Shown here piece by piece: positions 23,092 to 31,765 of a DNA stretch of 64,000 nucleotides. Position 1 is the stretch's first letter, and each line of letters starts with the position of its first letter. A model generated the notes under the pieces. It had not been told where the DNA came from, made no database searches, and saw only the letters and a program-made list of their open reading frames with translations. The DNA comes from Streptomyces piniterrae. Its GTDB lineage: Bacteria > Actinomycetota > Actinomycetes > Streptomycetales > Streptomycetaceae. Location of the stretch: the NCBI RefSeq assembly GCF_005048155.1, contig NZ_SUMB01000015.1, positions 124,001 through 188,000 on the forward strand, written 5' to 3'. The position numbers were made by a program, and so were the translations under genes.

Positions 23092-25506
23092 CTAGGACGC
23101 CACCGCCGTCTCCGCCGACTTCGCGGTCTTTTCCGAGTGCTCCCGGCTTCCGGAGTTGCCTTCGTCACCCACCGCGATTCCGCGCCTCTTGGAGACGTAC
23201 ACCGCCCCGACGATCACGCCGATCGCGAGCACGGAGACGACGATTCGCACTCCGATGCTCTTGTCCTCGCCGTAGGAGAACTTGACCACGGCGGGCGCGA
23301 TCAGCAGCGACACCAGGTTCATGACCTTCAGCAGCGGGTTGATCGCCGGGCCCGCGGTGTCCTTGAACGGGTCGCCGACGGTGTCGCCGATGACGGTCGC
23401 GGCATGCGCCTCGCTGCCCTTGCCGCCGTGGTGACCGTCCTCGACGAGCTTCTTGGCGTTGTCCCACGCGCCACCGGAGTTGGCGAGGAAGACCGCCATC
23501 AAGGTGCCGGTGCCGATCGCGCCCGCCAGGAACGAGCCGAGCGCACCGACGCCGAGCGTGAAGCCGACCGCGATCGGGGTGAGCACCGCCAGCAGACCCG
23601 GTGTCGTCAGCTCGCGCAGCGCGTCCTTGGTGCAGATGTCGACGACGCGTCCGTACTCGGGCTTCTCGGAGTAGTCCATGATCCCGGGCTTCTCACGGAA
23701 CTGGCGGCGCACCTCGAAGACCACCGCACCGGCGGACCGCGACACCGCGTTGATCGCCAGCCCGGAGAACAGGAAGACGACCGAGGCGCCGAGGATCAGC
23801 CCGACCAGGTTGTTGGGCTGCGAGATGTCCAGGCTGAGCCCCATCCCGCTGGCGGCTTGGCCCACTTCCCGTACGGCGTTGGCGATCGCGTCCCGGTACG
23901 AGCCGAAGAGCGCGGACGCCGCCAGCACCGCCGTCGCGATGGCGATGCCCTTGGTGATGGCCTTGGTGGTGTTGCCGACCGCGTCCAGGTCGGTGAGGAC
24001 CTGCGCGCCGTCGCCGGTGACGTCGCCGGACATCTCGGCGATGCCCTGGGCGTTGTCGGAGACCGGGCCGAAGGTGTCCATCGCGACGATGACGCCGACC
24101 GTGGTCAGCAGGCCGGTGCCGGCCAGGGCCACCGCGAACAGCGCCAGCATGATGGAGGCACCGCCCAGCAGGAACGCCCCGTAGACGGCCAGGCCGATCA
24201 GCACCGCCGAGTAGACCGCGGACTCCAGGCCGATCGAGATCCCGGAGAGGACGACGGTCGCCGGGCCGGTCAGCGAGGTCTTGCCGATGTCTCGTACGGG
24301 CCGCCGGGTGGTCTCGGTGAAGTAGCCGGTCAGCTGCTGGATCAGCGCGGCCAGCACGATGCCGATGGCCACCGCCACCAGGGCCAGCATCCGCGGATCG
24401 CCGCTCCGGCCGAGGATGTCCGGGTCGGTGACGCCGGACAGATCCCGGTAGGAGGACGGCAGGTAGGTGTACACCGCGACGGCCACCAGGGCCAGCGAGA
24501 TCGCCGCGGAGATGAAGAAGCCGCGGTTGATGGCGGTCATGCCGCTGCGGTCGGAACGCCGGGGTGCCACGACGAAGATGCCGATCATCGCCGTGAGCAC
24601 GCCGATGGCCGGGACCAGCAGCGGGAAGGCGAGTCCGGCGTCGCCGAAGGCCGCCATGCCCAGGATCAGCGCGGCGACCAGCGTCACGGCGTACGACTCG
24701 AAGAGGTCGGCCGCCATACCGGCGCAGTCGCCGACGTTGTCGCCCACGTTGTCCGCGATGGTGGCGGCGTTGCGCGGGTCGTCCTCGGGGATGCCCTGCT
24801 CAACCTTGCCGACGAGGTCGGCGCCGACGTCAGCGGCCTTGGTGAAGATGCCGCCGCCGACCCTCATGAACATCGCGATCAGCGCGGCGCCGAGACCGAA
24901 GCCCTCCAGCACCTTGGGCGCGTCGACCGCGTACACGAGCACCACACAGGAGGCGCCGAGCAGGCCGAGCCCCACCGTGAACATTCCGACGACGCCACCG
25001 GTGCGGAATGCGATCTTCATGGCCTTGTGCGCGACCGCCGTAAGATCCTTTTCCCGGTTCTCGCCCTCGGCCGGAGTGGCTTCACGGGCGGCGGCCGCCA
25101 CGCGCACATTGCTGCGCACCGCGAGCCACATGCCGATATAGCCGGTGGCCGCCGAGAAAGCGGCGCCGATCAGGAAGAAGGCGCTGCGTCCGGCCCGTTG
25201 TGTCCAATTGTCCGCGGGCAGCAGCATGAGCAGGAAGAACACCACGACGGCGAATACGCCAAGGGTCCGCAACTGCCGTGCCAGATAGGCATTTGCGCCT
25301 TCCTGCACCGCGGCCGCGATCTTCTTCATACTGTCGGTTCCCTCGCCGGCCGCCAGTACTTGGCGCACCAGCACCGCCGCGACAGCCAGCGCCGCCAGGG
25401 CGACGACGGCGATCACCAGCACAAGGCCGCGATTGCCGGTCGTCAGCGACGGGCCGGCCAGAAAAGAGGGGGTGTCAAGCAACTGAGGGGTGTAAGGCCC
25501 CGCCAT
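23092..25506 (-). CDS. hppA: K+-independent H+-translocating pyrophosphatase
   Basis: 804 residues from ATG 25506 (AAGGAGGACG site). About 16 transmembrane helices. Catalytic loops are intact: KAADVGADLVGK, EDDPRNAATIADNVGDNVGDC, and GDTVGDPFKDTAGPAINP near the end. GNTTKAITKG has Lys where K+-dependent enzymes have Ala, so this is the K+-independent proton-pumping type. It hydrolyses cytoplasmic pyrophosphate and pumps protons outward, energising the membrane and removing PPi from biosynthesis. The acidic tail (VGDEGNSGSREHSEKTAKSAET) is beyond the usual core. Single gene with its own terminator. Confidence 0.97.
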   Translation of the reverse strand: MAGPYTPQLLDTPSFLAGPSLTTGNRGLVLVIAVVALAALAVAAVLVRQVLAAGEGTDSMKKIAAAVQEGANAYLARQLRTLGVFAVVVFFLLMLLPADNWTQRAGRSAFFLIGAAFSAATGYIGMWLAVRSNVRVAAAAREATPAEGENREKDLTAVAHKAMKIAFRTGGVVGMFTVGLGLLGASCVVLVYAVDAPKVLEGFGLGAALIAMFMRVGGGIFTKAADVGADLVGKVEQGIPEDDPRNAATIADNVGDNVGDCAGMAADLFESYAVTLVAALILGMAAFGDAGLAFPLLVPAIGVLTAMIGIFVVAPRRSDRSGMTAINRGFFISAAISLALVAVAVYTYLPSSYRDLSGVTDPDILGRSGDPRMLALVAVAIGIVLAALIQQLTGYFTETTRRPVRDIGKTSLTGPATVVLSGISIGLESAVYSAVLIGLAVYGAFLLGGASIMLALFAVALAGTGLLTTVGVIVAMDTFGPVSDNAQGIAEMSGDVTGDGAQVLTDLDAVGNTTKAITKGIAIATAVLAASALFGSYRDAIANAVREVGQAASGMGLSLDISQPNNLVGLILGASVVFLFSGLAINAVSRSAGAVVFEVRRQFREKPGIMDYSEKPEYGRVVDICTKDALRELTTPGLLAVLTPIAVGFTLGVGALGSFLAGAIGTGTLMAVFLANSGGAWDNAKKLVEDGHHGGKGSEAHAATVIGDTVGDPFKDTAGPAINPLLKVMNLVSLLIAPAVVKFSYGEDKSIGVRIVVSVLAIGVIVGAVYVSKRRGIAVGDEGNSGSREHSEKTAKSAETAVAS

Positions 25507-25954
25507 TCGTCCTCCTTGACGTTTGGCACATGGGCGCGCGGAAGCACGCTCAGGCGTCCTGAGCAAGATGTGGACGGATTCTAGGGAGCCGCACTAGATC
25601 AAAACAGTGCGCGACAAAGGGAATTCGCCGGTAGCCGCGAAGATCAAAAGGATGGCGTCCGCAGAATTCGCCCGGACGAAGGAATACGAAGAATTCGCTG
25701 ACCGCTGCCCGATGATCTCTCTGTCATACCGCCAGTGCCCTGATCGCCGCTGCTCAAAGACGCCGTGCGCCGGTTTGCTGCGGCAGTGATGGGCGTGGCG
25801 GCAGGGACGGTTGGGCCCGGCCGCACCCGTCGACCGGCGGCCGTACGGCGCGCTGCCGCTCCCGGAGAATCGGCTGATGAGGCATCAGATCGAGTCCGGA
25901 TCGCAACGCATGTGGCTGACGCGAGGGGGGAGGGAGGCGGGTGGCCCACGGCGG
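25507..25954. other. hppA upstream region with three GAATTCGC copies
   Basis: No convincing gene. The octamer GAATTCGC occurs three times within 80 bases (near 25621, 25664 and 25692), in a stretch of lower GC that should contain the hppA promoter. The rest (25790-25954) is GC-rich without visible genes. Confidence 0.5.
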
Positions 25955-26514
25955 TCAGCAGTGGCCCTCGCGCCCGGCGGCCGTCCGCTCGTGCCGCGGC
26001 AGGACGGCTCCCGCGCCGCCGGACGTGCCCCGTACGGTCCGGACCCGGGCGATGGCCATGCGGAAGGCGGCGTCCGCGCCGTGCGCGGTGATCTCGTAGC
26101 GGGTGATGCCGCTGTCGTCGCGGGGCTGCCCCAAGGAACCTTCCGGTCGGCCTCGGCGCGACTGGCGGCATCGGCCTCCGCCCGCTCGACTCGTACGAGG
26201 CCCGCGCGAAGGGCGCCCCCCGTCCGCGTCCTCGACGGCGTCGCGTATCAGGACGGCATCGCGTATCGGCCAGTCGTGCACGCCGCCGCGCGCGTCGTAG
26301 GAGCTTCAGGGCCTGGCCGCCTCATGAACCACGTCGCTCAGCGCGCCGTCGCTCCAGCGGCTGCTGGACCACAGTCCGAAGATGACGGCGCCGGCGATGA
26401 CCGGCGTCAGCACGATCAGCGCTGGGCCGATCGGGTTGCGGTGGTGGTGGACGTAGTGATTCGCCCCCACCGGCTGCGGACGAAGACCGGCTCGTCGTCG
26501 TCCCCCTGATCCAC
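25955..26514 (-). pseudogene. Broken small membrane protein gene downstream of the bldG partner gene
   Basis: Reading from GTG 26514, 10 bases past the previous gene's stop, gives VDQGDDDEPVFVRSRWG. A one-base shift at a run of five C (26464-26468) is needed to continue into NHYVHHHRNPIGPAL, one membrane helix and SSRWSDGALSDVVHEAA. An in-frame TGA follows at 26306-26308, beyond which the same frame reads SSYDARGGVHDWPIRDAV. Two more shifts (C run 26216-26221 and near 26125) lead to GITRYEITAHGADAAFRM and the final stop at 25955. The protein-like character of each piece indicates one former gene of about 185 codons in the bldG operon. Either real decay or errors in G/C runs. Confidence 0.6.
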
Positions 26515-26523
26515 CGCTGGGCG

Positions 26524-26964
26524 CTAGGGAACGGCCGGGGCGGCCGCCGTGGGCCAGCTCATCCGGATCACTCCGCCGTTCTCGCCGGAGGTCACCTCGA
26601 CGTCGTCGACCAGCCCGCTGATCACGGCGAGGCCCATCTCGTCCTCGCCCTCGGCGTCGCCGCCCTCCGCGCCTTCGAGGCCGGCACCCGCCGCGGCGTC
26701 CGTACCGGCACCGCCGGGCACACCGTCGCCCACCTCGATCGAGAACGACTTCTCGTCCTCGATCAGCAGCACCCGCACCGGGGCCGCGATGTCATTGCTG
26801 GCGTGCAGCCCCACCGCGCGGCTGCAGGCCTCACCGACGGCGAGCCGCACCTCGTCCAGCACGGCCTCGTCCACCCCGGCGCGCCGTGCCACCGCGGCAG
26901 CGACCAGACGCGCGGTCCGAACGTGCTCGGGAAGGGCGCTGAAGCGAAGTTCGACGGTGGCCAT
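26524..26964 (-). CDS. HATPase_c anti-sigma factor kinase-like protein, BldG partner
   Basis: 146 residues. GHKL ATPase of the RsbW/SpoIIAB class: N-box EVRLAVGEACSRAVG near residue 47, and G1-type box DEMGLAVISGLVDDV. An acidic Ala/Gly-rich insert (about 92-105) separates them. It lies downstream of bldG on the same strand, 107 bases apart, as in S. coelicolor, where the equivalent product partners BldG. Role: binds and can phosphorylate anti-sigma antagonists, releasing or holding stress and development sigma factors. The conserved Asn of the N-box is replaced here (EACSRA where many have EALTNA), so kinase activity is not certain. Confidence 0.9.
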   Translation of the reverse strand: MATVELRFSALPEHVRTARLVAAAVARRAGVDEAVLDEVRLAVGEACSRAVGLHASNDIAAPVRVLLIEDEKSFSIEVGDGVPGGAGTDAAAGAGLEGAEGGDAEGEDEMGLAVISGLVDDVEVTSGENGGVIRMSWPTAAAPAVP

Positions 26965-27071
26965 GCCATCCCCCTCGTTTTACGGACGTGCAACGCGGGG
27001 GGCCGGACGGCTACGTCCGGGACCCCCCACTACTTCCTCCCCGCGCCGGGGGCGCGGGCACCATGAAACCG

Positions 27072-27413
27072 TCAGTCTGTCGCGGAGACGGCTTCGTCGA
27101 CCGAAGTGTGAATCGGGAACACCTTGGTCAGACCGGTGATACGGAAGATCTTGAGAATGCGCTCCTGGTTGCAGACCAGGCGCAGCGAGCCCTCATGGGC
27201 ACGCACCCGCTTGAGTCCGCCGACCAGCACGCCGAGCCCAGTGGAGTCGAGGAAGTCGACACGTTCCATGTCCACCACAAGGTGGTAGCTTCCGTCGTTC
27301 ACAAGCTCGACCAGCTGCTCCCGCAGCTTGGGCGCGGTGTATACATCAATCTCGCCACCGACCTCGACGACCGTACGGTCGCCAACGGTCCGGGTCGACA
27401 GGGACAGGTCCAC
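27072..27413 (-). CDS. bldG: BldG anti-sigma factor antagonist
   Basis: 113 residues, the length of S. coelicolor BldG. STAS domain: MDLSLSTRTVGDR start, IDVYTAPKLREQL, and DFLDSTGLGVLVG with the phosphorylatable Ser57. ATG at 27413. Known: required for aerial hyphae and antibiotic production; it swaps between free and phosphorylated forms through partner kinases and so controls stress-type sigma factors. First gene of a unit with the HATPase gene at 26524-26964 and the broken membrane protein gene. Divergent from the helicase at 27494, so both promoters share the 80 bases between them and probably overlap the coding ends. Confidence 0.97.
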   Translation of the reverse strand: MDLSLSTRTVGDRTVVEVGGEIDVYTAPKLREQLVELVNDGSYHLVVDMERVDFLDSTGLGVLVGGLKRVRAHEGSLRLVCNQERILKIFRITGLTKVFPIHTSVDEAVSATD

Positions 27414-27493
27414 GGATCCTCCAGCACCTTGCTATCGAGCGGTCGCCCCCCTGGGGCCTCCCCACCGTAGGTAGGGGCGGATCGGCAGCCGCG

Positions 27494-29935
27494 ATGGCAT
27501 TCAATCACTTACGAGCAGGCATGCACGACGCCTTGCCAGCATTGTCCGTCACTCCGGTGACACACTCGGTGCCGATGGCCTCCAATCGACTCCCGCCGGA
27601 TGCGGGCGCCAGCCCGTCCCCAGGCATGATTCTCGACCGTCTCGCCCGGGGCGCGACCCGCGCTGCGCGCATCACTCATACGGAGCACTTGCCCCCGCGG
27701 ATCGGCAGCCATGCCGACTGGCCCGATCAGATCCGGTCGGAAGTGATCGGGGCCATCCGTTCGGCCGGAATCGATCGCCCCTGGGCTCACCAGGCACGGA
27801 CATCCGAACACGCGCTGCGCGGCGAATCGGTCGTCGTCGCCACCGGCACCGCCTCGGGCAAGTCGCTGGCGTATCTCGCGCCGGTCCTCTCCACGCTCCT
27901 GGACGGCTCCGAGGCCCCGAACGGCAGGGGGACCACGGCCCTGTACCTGGCCCCCACCAAGGCGCTGGCGGCCGATCAGCGGCGCGCCGTGCGCGAGCTT
28001 GCCGATCCGCTCGGCACGGCCGTCCGGCCCGCGGTCTACGACGGCGACACGCCGGTCGAGGAGCGCGAATGGGTCCGCCAGTACGCCAATTACGTCCTGA
28101 CCAACCCCGACATGCTGCATCGCGGCATCCTTCCCGGGCATCCCCGCTGGTCCTCCTTCCTGCGCGCGCTGCGCTATGTGGTCATCGACGAGTGCCACTC
28201 CTATCGCGGGGTGTTCGGCTCCCATGTCGCGCAGGTCATCCGCCGGCTGCGCCGGGTCTGCGCCCGCTACGGCTCCGACCCGGCGTTTCTGCTCGCCTCA
28301 GCCACCGCCGCGGAACCCGGACAGGCGGCCACCCGGCTCACCGGTCTTCCCGTGGTGGAAATCACGGAGGACACCTCGCCCCGCGGCGAGTTGGTCTTCG
28401 CACTGTGGGAGCCGCCGCTGACCGAACTGCACGGCGAGCAGGGCGCCCCGGTCCGCCGCACCGCCACCGCCGAGTCCGCCGATCTGCTCACCGACCTCGC
28501 CGTCCAGGGCGTCCGCAGCGTCGCCTTCGTACGTTCCCGGCGCGGCGCCGAACTGATCGCCCTGATCGCGCAGGAACGGCTCGCTGAGGTGGACCGCTCG
28601 CTGCCCTCGCGGATCGCCGCGTACCGGGGCGGTTATCTGCCCGAGGAACGCCGCGCCCTGGAACGCGCCCTGCACAGCGGCGAACTCCTCGGCCTGGCCG
28701 CCACCACCGCGCTGGAACTGGGCGTGGACGTCTCCGGTCTGGACGCCGTGGTCATCGCCGGCTATCCGGGCACCCGCGCGTCCCTGTGGCAGCAGGCCGG
28801 CCGGGCCGGACGCGCCGGGCAGGGCGCCCTCGCGGTGCTCGTGGCCCGGGACGACCCGTTGGACACCTATCTCGTGCACCATCCCGAGGCGCTCTTCGAC
28901 CAGCCGGTGGAGTCCACCGTCCTGGATCCCGACAACCCCTACGTCCTCGCCCCGCACCTCTGCGCGGCGGCCGCCGAACTTCCGCTCACCGAAGCCGACT
29001 TCCCGCTCTTCGGCTCGGCGGCCGCCGGACTGCTGCCGCAGCTGGAGTCCGCGAATCTGCTGCGCCGGCGCGCCACCGCCTGGCACTGGACGCGCCGCGA
29101 GCGGGCCGCCGATCTCACCGACATCCGCGGCCAGGGCGGCTCCCCGGTGCAGATCGTCGAGGAGGGCACCGGGCGGCTGCTGGGCACCGTGGACGCGGGC
29201 GCCGCGCACACCGCCGTCCACGACGGCGCCGTCCACCTCCACCAGGGCCGTACGTATCTCGTCCGGCACCTCGACCTGGAGGATGACGTGGCACTTGTCG
29301 AGGAGGCCAACCCGCCCTATTCCACGACCGCGCGCGACACCACCGCCATCTCCATCCTCGAAACCGACACCGAGGTCCCCTGGGGCGACGCCCGGCTGTG
29401 CTTCGGCTCCGTCGAGGTCACCAATCAGGTGGTCTCCTTTCTGCGCCGCAAGCTGATCTCGGGTGAAGTGCTGGGCGAGACCAAGCTGGACCTGCCCCCG
29501 CGGACGCTGCGCACCCGTGCGGTGTGGTGGACCGTCACCGAGGATCAGCTCGACGCCGCCCGTGTCCATCCCCGGCAGCTGGGCGGCGCGCTGCACGCCG
29601 CCGAACACGCCTCCATCGGCATGCTGCCGCTCTTCGCCACCTGCGACCGCTGGGACATCGGCGGCGTCTCCATCCCCCTCCACCCGGACACCCTGCTGCC
29701 GACGGTCTTCGTCTACGACGGCCATCCGGGTGGCGCGGGCTTCGCCGAGCGCGCCTTCCACACCGCCCCCGAGTGGCTGGCCGCCACCCGCCAGGCCATC
29801 GCCTCCTGCGAGTGCGACGCCGGCTGCCCGTCCTGCATCCAGTCCCCCAAGTGCGGCAACGGCAACGACCCGCTCCACAAACGGGGCGCGATCCGCCTTC
29901 TGGGCGAGCTGCTGCGCGGGGTACCGGAGGCGTAG
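27494..29935 (+). CDS. DEAH-type helicase of the MrfA/Hrq1 family
   Basis: 813 residues. SF2 helicase: Walker A GTASGKS near residue 120, TKALAADQRRAV, DECH near 232, motif III SATAAEP, and helicase C domain with TTALELGVDVSGLD and QQAGRAGRAGQ. The C-terminal MZB (DUF1998) domain has four cysteines in CECDAGCPSCIQSPKCGNG near residues 770-790, the zinc-like cluster of this family. Known: MrfA of B. subtilis repairs mitomycin C damage and unwinds DNA 3'-5'. Start could be ATG 27494 or one of several later ATGs (27521, 27578). It adjoins the Tad genes, as in many actinobacteria where this helicase marks the locus. Confidence 0.92.
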   Translation: MAFNHLRAGMHDALPALSVTPVTHSVPMASNRLPPDAGASPSPGMILDRLARGATRAARITHTEHLPPRIGSHADWPDQIRSEVIGAIRSAGIDRPWAHQARTSEHALRGESVVVATGTASGKSLAYLAPVLSTLLDGSEAPNGRGTTALYLAPTKALAADQRRAVRELADPLGTAVRPAVYDGDTPVEEREWVRQYANYVLTNPDMLHRGILPGHPRWSSFLRALRYVVIDECHSYRGVFGSHVAQVIRRLRRVCARYGSDPAFLLASATAAEPGQAATRLTGLPVVEITEDTSPRGELVFALWEPPLTELHGEQGAPVRRTATAESADLLTDLAVQGVRSVAFVRSRRGAELIALIAQERLAEVDRSLPSRIAAYRGGYLPEERRALERALHSGELLGLAATTALELGVDVSGLDAVVIAGYPGTRASLWQQAGRAGRAGQGALAVLVARDDPLDTYLVHHPEALFDQPVESTVLDPDNPYVLAPHLCAAAAELPLTEADFPLFGSAAAGLLPQLESANLLRRRATAWHWTRRERAADLTDIRGQGGSPVQIVEEGTGRLLGTVDAGAAHTAVHDGAVHLHQGRTYLVRHLDLEDDVALVEEANPPYSTTARDTTAISILETDTEVPWGDARLCFGSVEVTNQVVSFLRRKLISGEVLGETKLDLPPRTLRTRAVWWTVTEDQLDAARVHPRQLGGALHAAEHASIGMLPLFATCDRWDIGGVSIPLHPDTLLPTVFVYDGHPGGAGFAERAFHTAPEWLAATRQAIASCECDAGCPSCIQSPKCGNGNDPLHKRGAIRLLGELLRGVPEA

Positions 29936-29994
29936 CGGGCCCACCGCTGCGCTGTCGTCGCCAGGCCGGGGCTCCGCCGCCTCGGGGGCGCCGC

Positions 29995-30367
29995 TCAGCC
30001 CCCGTACGGCAGTCGCCGGTCCGGCCCGTGCGCGTACCCGAGACGTGAAGGGGCGGCGGCCGGCCTCGGCGGAAACATCGGCGACCGCGCCCGTCAGTGC
30101 ACAGCGCACCAGACGGGTGTGCTGCGCGGCCGCCACCCGCCGCGCCGCCGCGCAGGCCACCGCCCGGCCCTGGAGGGCGCGGTCCGCGGCGGCCAGCGCG
30201 GCCAGGTCGGCGGCGCCGCCCGCACGGTGCCGCGCCGTGACGGCCTGGCCGACGCCGATCAGCGCCACGAAGACCGCGCACAGCGCCGCCGCGGCGAAGA
30301 CCGTCCACACCGTCGCGGACCCCTCATCGCCCGAGCGTCTCCTCAGCAAGAGCCACCGCCTCCCCAC
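29995..30367 (-). pseudogene. TadE-like helicase-neighbourhood protein, apparent frameshift at 3' end
   Basis: Begins GTG 30367 (MGRRWLLL) and gives GDEGSATVWTVFAAAALCAVFV, a single membrane helix, then AGGAADLAALAAADRAL, typical of the small TadE-like proteins found beside this helicase. The frame then has no stop and runs about 1.7 kb through the helicase antisense, which is implausible. Removing one base from the five-C run at 29999-30003 would bring the TGA at 29995-29997 into frame and give a normal product of 123 residues. So this is either a frameshift or a one-base sequence error. It overlaps the end of the upstream tadE gene. Confidence 0.6.
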
Positions 30368-30722
30368 CGACCCGTACCGTCAGCCGGCCGACACCCGGCA
30401 GCTCGACCGCGACCCGTACCCGCACCAGATCGCCCTCCCGCGCCAGCGCCACCCGCGCGCCCCGTGGAGCCGCGGCGCGCGTCGCCCGGATCACCGCCGC
30501 CCGTGGTTCCGACCGCGCCGCGGCCCGTGCCCCGGCCCTGGCCGCGTCCACACACTCGATCCGGGCACAGACCGCCATCAGGCCCCAGATGAGCGCCGCC
30601 ACGACCGCCACCAGCACCGGCAGCACCACGGCCGTCTCGGCCGTGACAAAGCCCGCGTCGCGCACGATCCGCCCGGCGGGGGCACGGGGGCGGGCCGTCC
30701 CGCCGCCCTCAGAACGGGACAT
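30324..30722 (-). CDS. TadE-like pseudopilin
   Basis: 132 residues. Short basic N-terminus, then G-FVTAET followed by a hydrophobic helix (VVLPVLVAVVAALIWGLM): Gly before the cut and Glu at +5, the pattern of class III prepilin peptidase substrates. Then CARIECVDAARAGARAAARSE, the conserved TadE continuation, and a beta-rich C-terminus. The start ATG lies inside the end of the DUF4244 gene, 14 bases of overlap, so translation is coupled. Role: minor pilin of the Flp/Tad machine. Confidence 0.85.
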   Translation of the reverse strand: MSRSEGGGTARPRAPAGRIVRDAGFVTAETAVVLPVLVAVVAALIWGLMAVCARIECVDAARAGARAAARSEPRAAVIRATRAAAPRGARVALAREGDLVRVRVAVELPGVGRLTVRVGGEAVALAEETLGR

Positions 30723-30897
30723 CGAGCGCCCCCTGGACCAGCGACGTCAGCCGAGCCTGGACCGCGGCACTGGTCAGGACCTTGAACAGCACCGCCGCCA
30801 AGGCACACGCGGCCAGCGTCCCCACGGCGTACTCCCCCGTGACCATCCCCCGGTCAGGCTGCGCGGTACGCAGCGCCGTCCACCATCGTCGAAACAT
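30709..30897 (-). CDS. DUF4244 protein, Flp-type major pilin candidate
   Basis: 62 residues from ATG 30897, which has GAGGGGG six bases before it; ATG 30903 is too close to that site. The sequence RGMVTGEYAVGTLAACALAAVL shows a cut after Gly with Glu at +5 and Tyr at +6, which is exactly the Flp pilin processing pattern, then a 20-residue hydrophobic helix. The mature product of about 45 residues has the right size for an Flp pilin. Located between tadC and tadE, where pilin genes are often found. Database name DUF4244 is from memory; the pilin role is inference from motif and place. Confidence 0.85.
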   Translation of the reverse strand: MFRRWWTALRTAQPDRGMVTGEYAVGTLAACALAAVLFKVLTSAAVQARLTSLVQGALDVPF

Positions 30898-30931
30898 CGC
30901 CATCCCCCTCGAACTCGGCTTCATCAACAGT

Positions 30932-31765
30932 TCAGTTACGCCCCAGCAGGCCGCTCGCCAGGCCGATCAGCACCGGTGCCACCCCGAGCGTCAGAAACGC
31001 CGGCAGAAAGCACCCGGACAGCGGCAGGGTGACCAGCACACCCGCCCGCCGGGCCCGCGCCGCCGCCGCTCTGCCCCACTCGGCTCGGAGCTCCGCGGCG
31101 ATACGCGACACCGGCTCGACGGCCGGTGCCCCGGATATCCCGGCGCGCTCCAGGCACCGCGCCAGCCCTTCGGCCCCGGGAAGGGCGGCCAGCCGCGACC
31201 ACACGGCGGCCGGTTCGCCGCCCAGGCGCAGTTCCGCCGCCACATGGCGCAGCCGCTCGGCGACGACCCCGTCCAGCGACCCGCCCACCGCCTCGGCCGC
31301 CTCCCGTGGTCCGGCTCCCGCGGCGAGGCAGGCGGCCAGCAGATCTCCGGCCGGCGCCAGCTCCGTACGCACCGTGGCCTGCTCCAACTTGTGCGCGTCG
31401 GCGACGCGTTGCCGGACCAGCCAGCGATGCGCCCCGAAACCGGCGGCGAGCCCCGCCAGCAGTCCGGCCACCCCGCCCACGAGAACGGCGACAAAGCCCG
31501 CCGCCCCGATCGGTCCGGCGTACGGCTTCAGTCCCCCGGCCCGGCGCCCGTCGTCCGTCGCGGTCCGTCCCCTGCCGCGCCATCGGGCCGGAGTGAGGCG
31601 ACCGGCCGGCCGCGGTGCGCCCAGAATGACCGAGATCCGTTTCCGTACGACCCGCCCGCGATGCACCTCCCGTACCGCCGCGCCCACGTACAGCGCACCC
31701 AGTGCGGCCGAGACCGCCATCCCCACCCTGTGGACAACTTCTGGGCCGCAGCCCGGATTCACCAC
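30932..31765 (-). CDS. TadC-like membrane platform protein (T2SSF)
   Basis: 277 residues. Starts GTG 31765 or 31762, overlapping the tadB end. N-terminal helix (GMAVSAALGALYVGAA), a second pair near residue 90, then the cytoplasmic T2SSF domain with LAPAGDLLAACLAAGAGPREA and LPGAEGLARCLERAGISG, and a final helix pair (LSGCFLPAFLTLGVAPVLIG). Known: TadB and TadC form the inner-membrane platform on which the TadA ATPase drives pilus assembly. It lies in a tightly overlapping minus-strand operon. Confidence 0.88.
   Translation of the reverse strand: MVNPGCGPEVVHRVGMAVSAALGALYVGAAVREVHRGRVVRKRISVILGAPRPAGRLTPARWRGRGRTATDDGRRAGGLKPYAGPIGAAGFVAVLVGGVAGLLAGLAAGFGAHRWLVRQRVADAHKLEQATVRTELAPAGDLLAACLAAGAGPREAAEAVGGSLDGVVAERLRHVAAELRLGGEPAAVWSRLAALPGAEGLARCLERAGISGAPAVEPVSRIAAELRAEWGRAAAARARRAGVLVTLPLSGCFLPAFLTLGVAPVLIGLASGLLGRN
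31729..31737 (-). promoter_or_regulatory. DnaA box-like site inside tadC
   Basis: On the minus strand the bases read TTGTCCACA, the preferred Streptomyces DnaA box. It lies in the coding start of tadC. Confidence 0.4.

Noticed and set aside
23137..25584. Long open frame antisense to hppA
   Set aside because: Composition is typical of a shadow frame (many His, Arg, Gln, Asp); the opposite strand encodes a full H+-pyrophosphatase.
28298..30367. One 689-residue protein made of a TadE-like start and antisense helicase sequence
   Set aside because: Only the first 120 residues look like protein. The rest mirrors the helicase. A one-base frameshift in a C run explains the missing stop.
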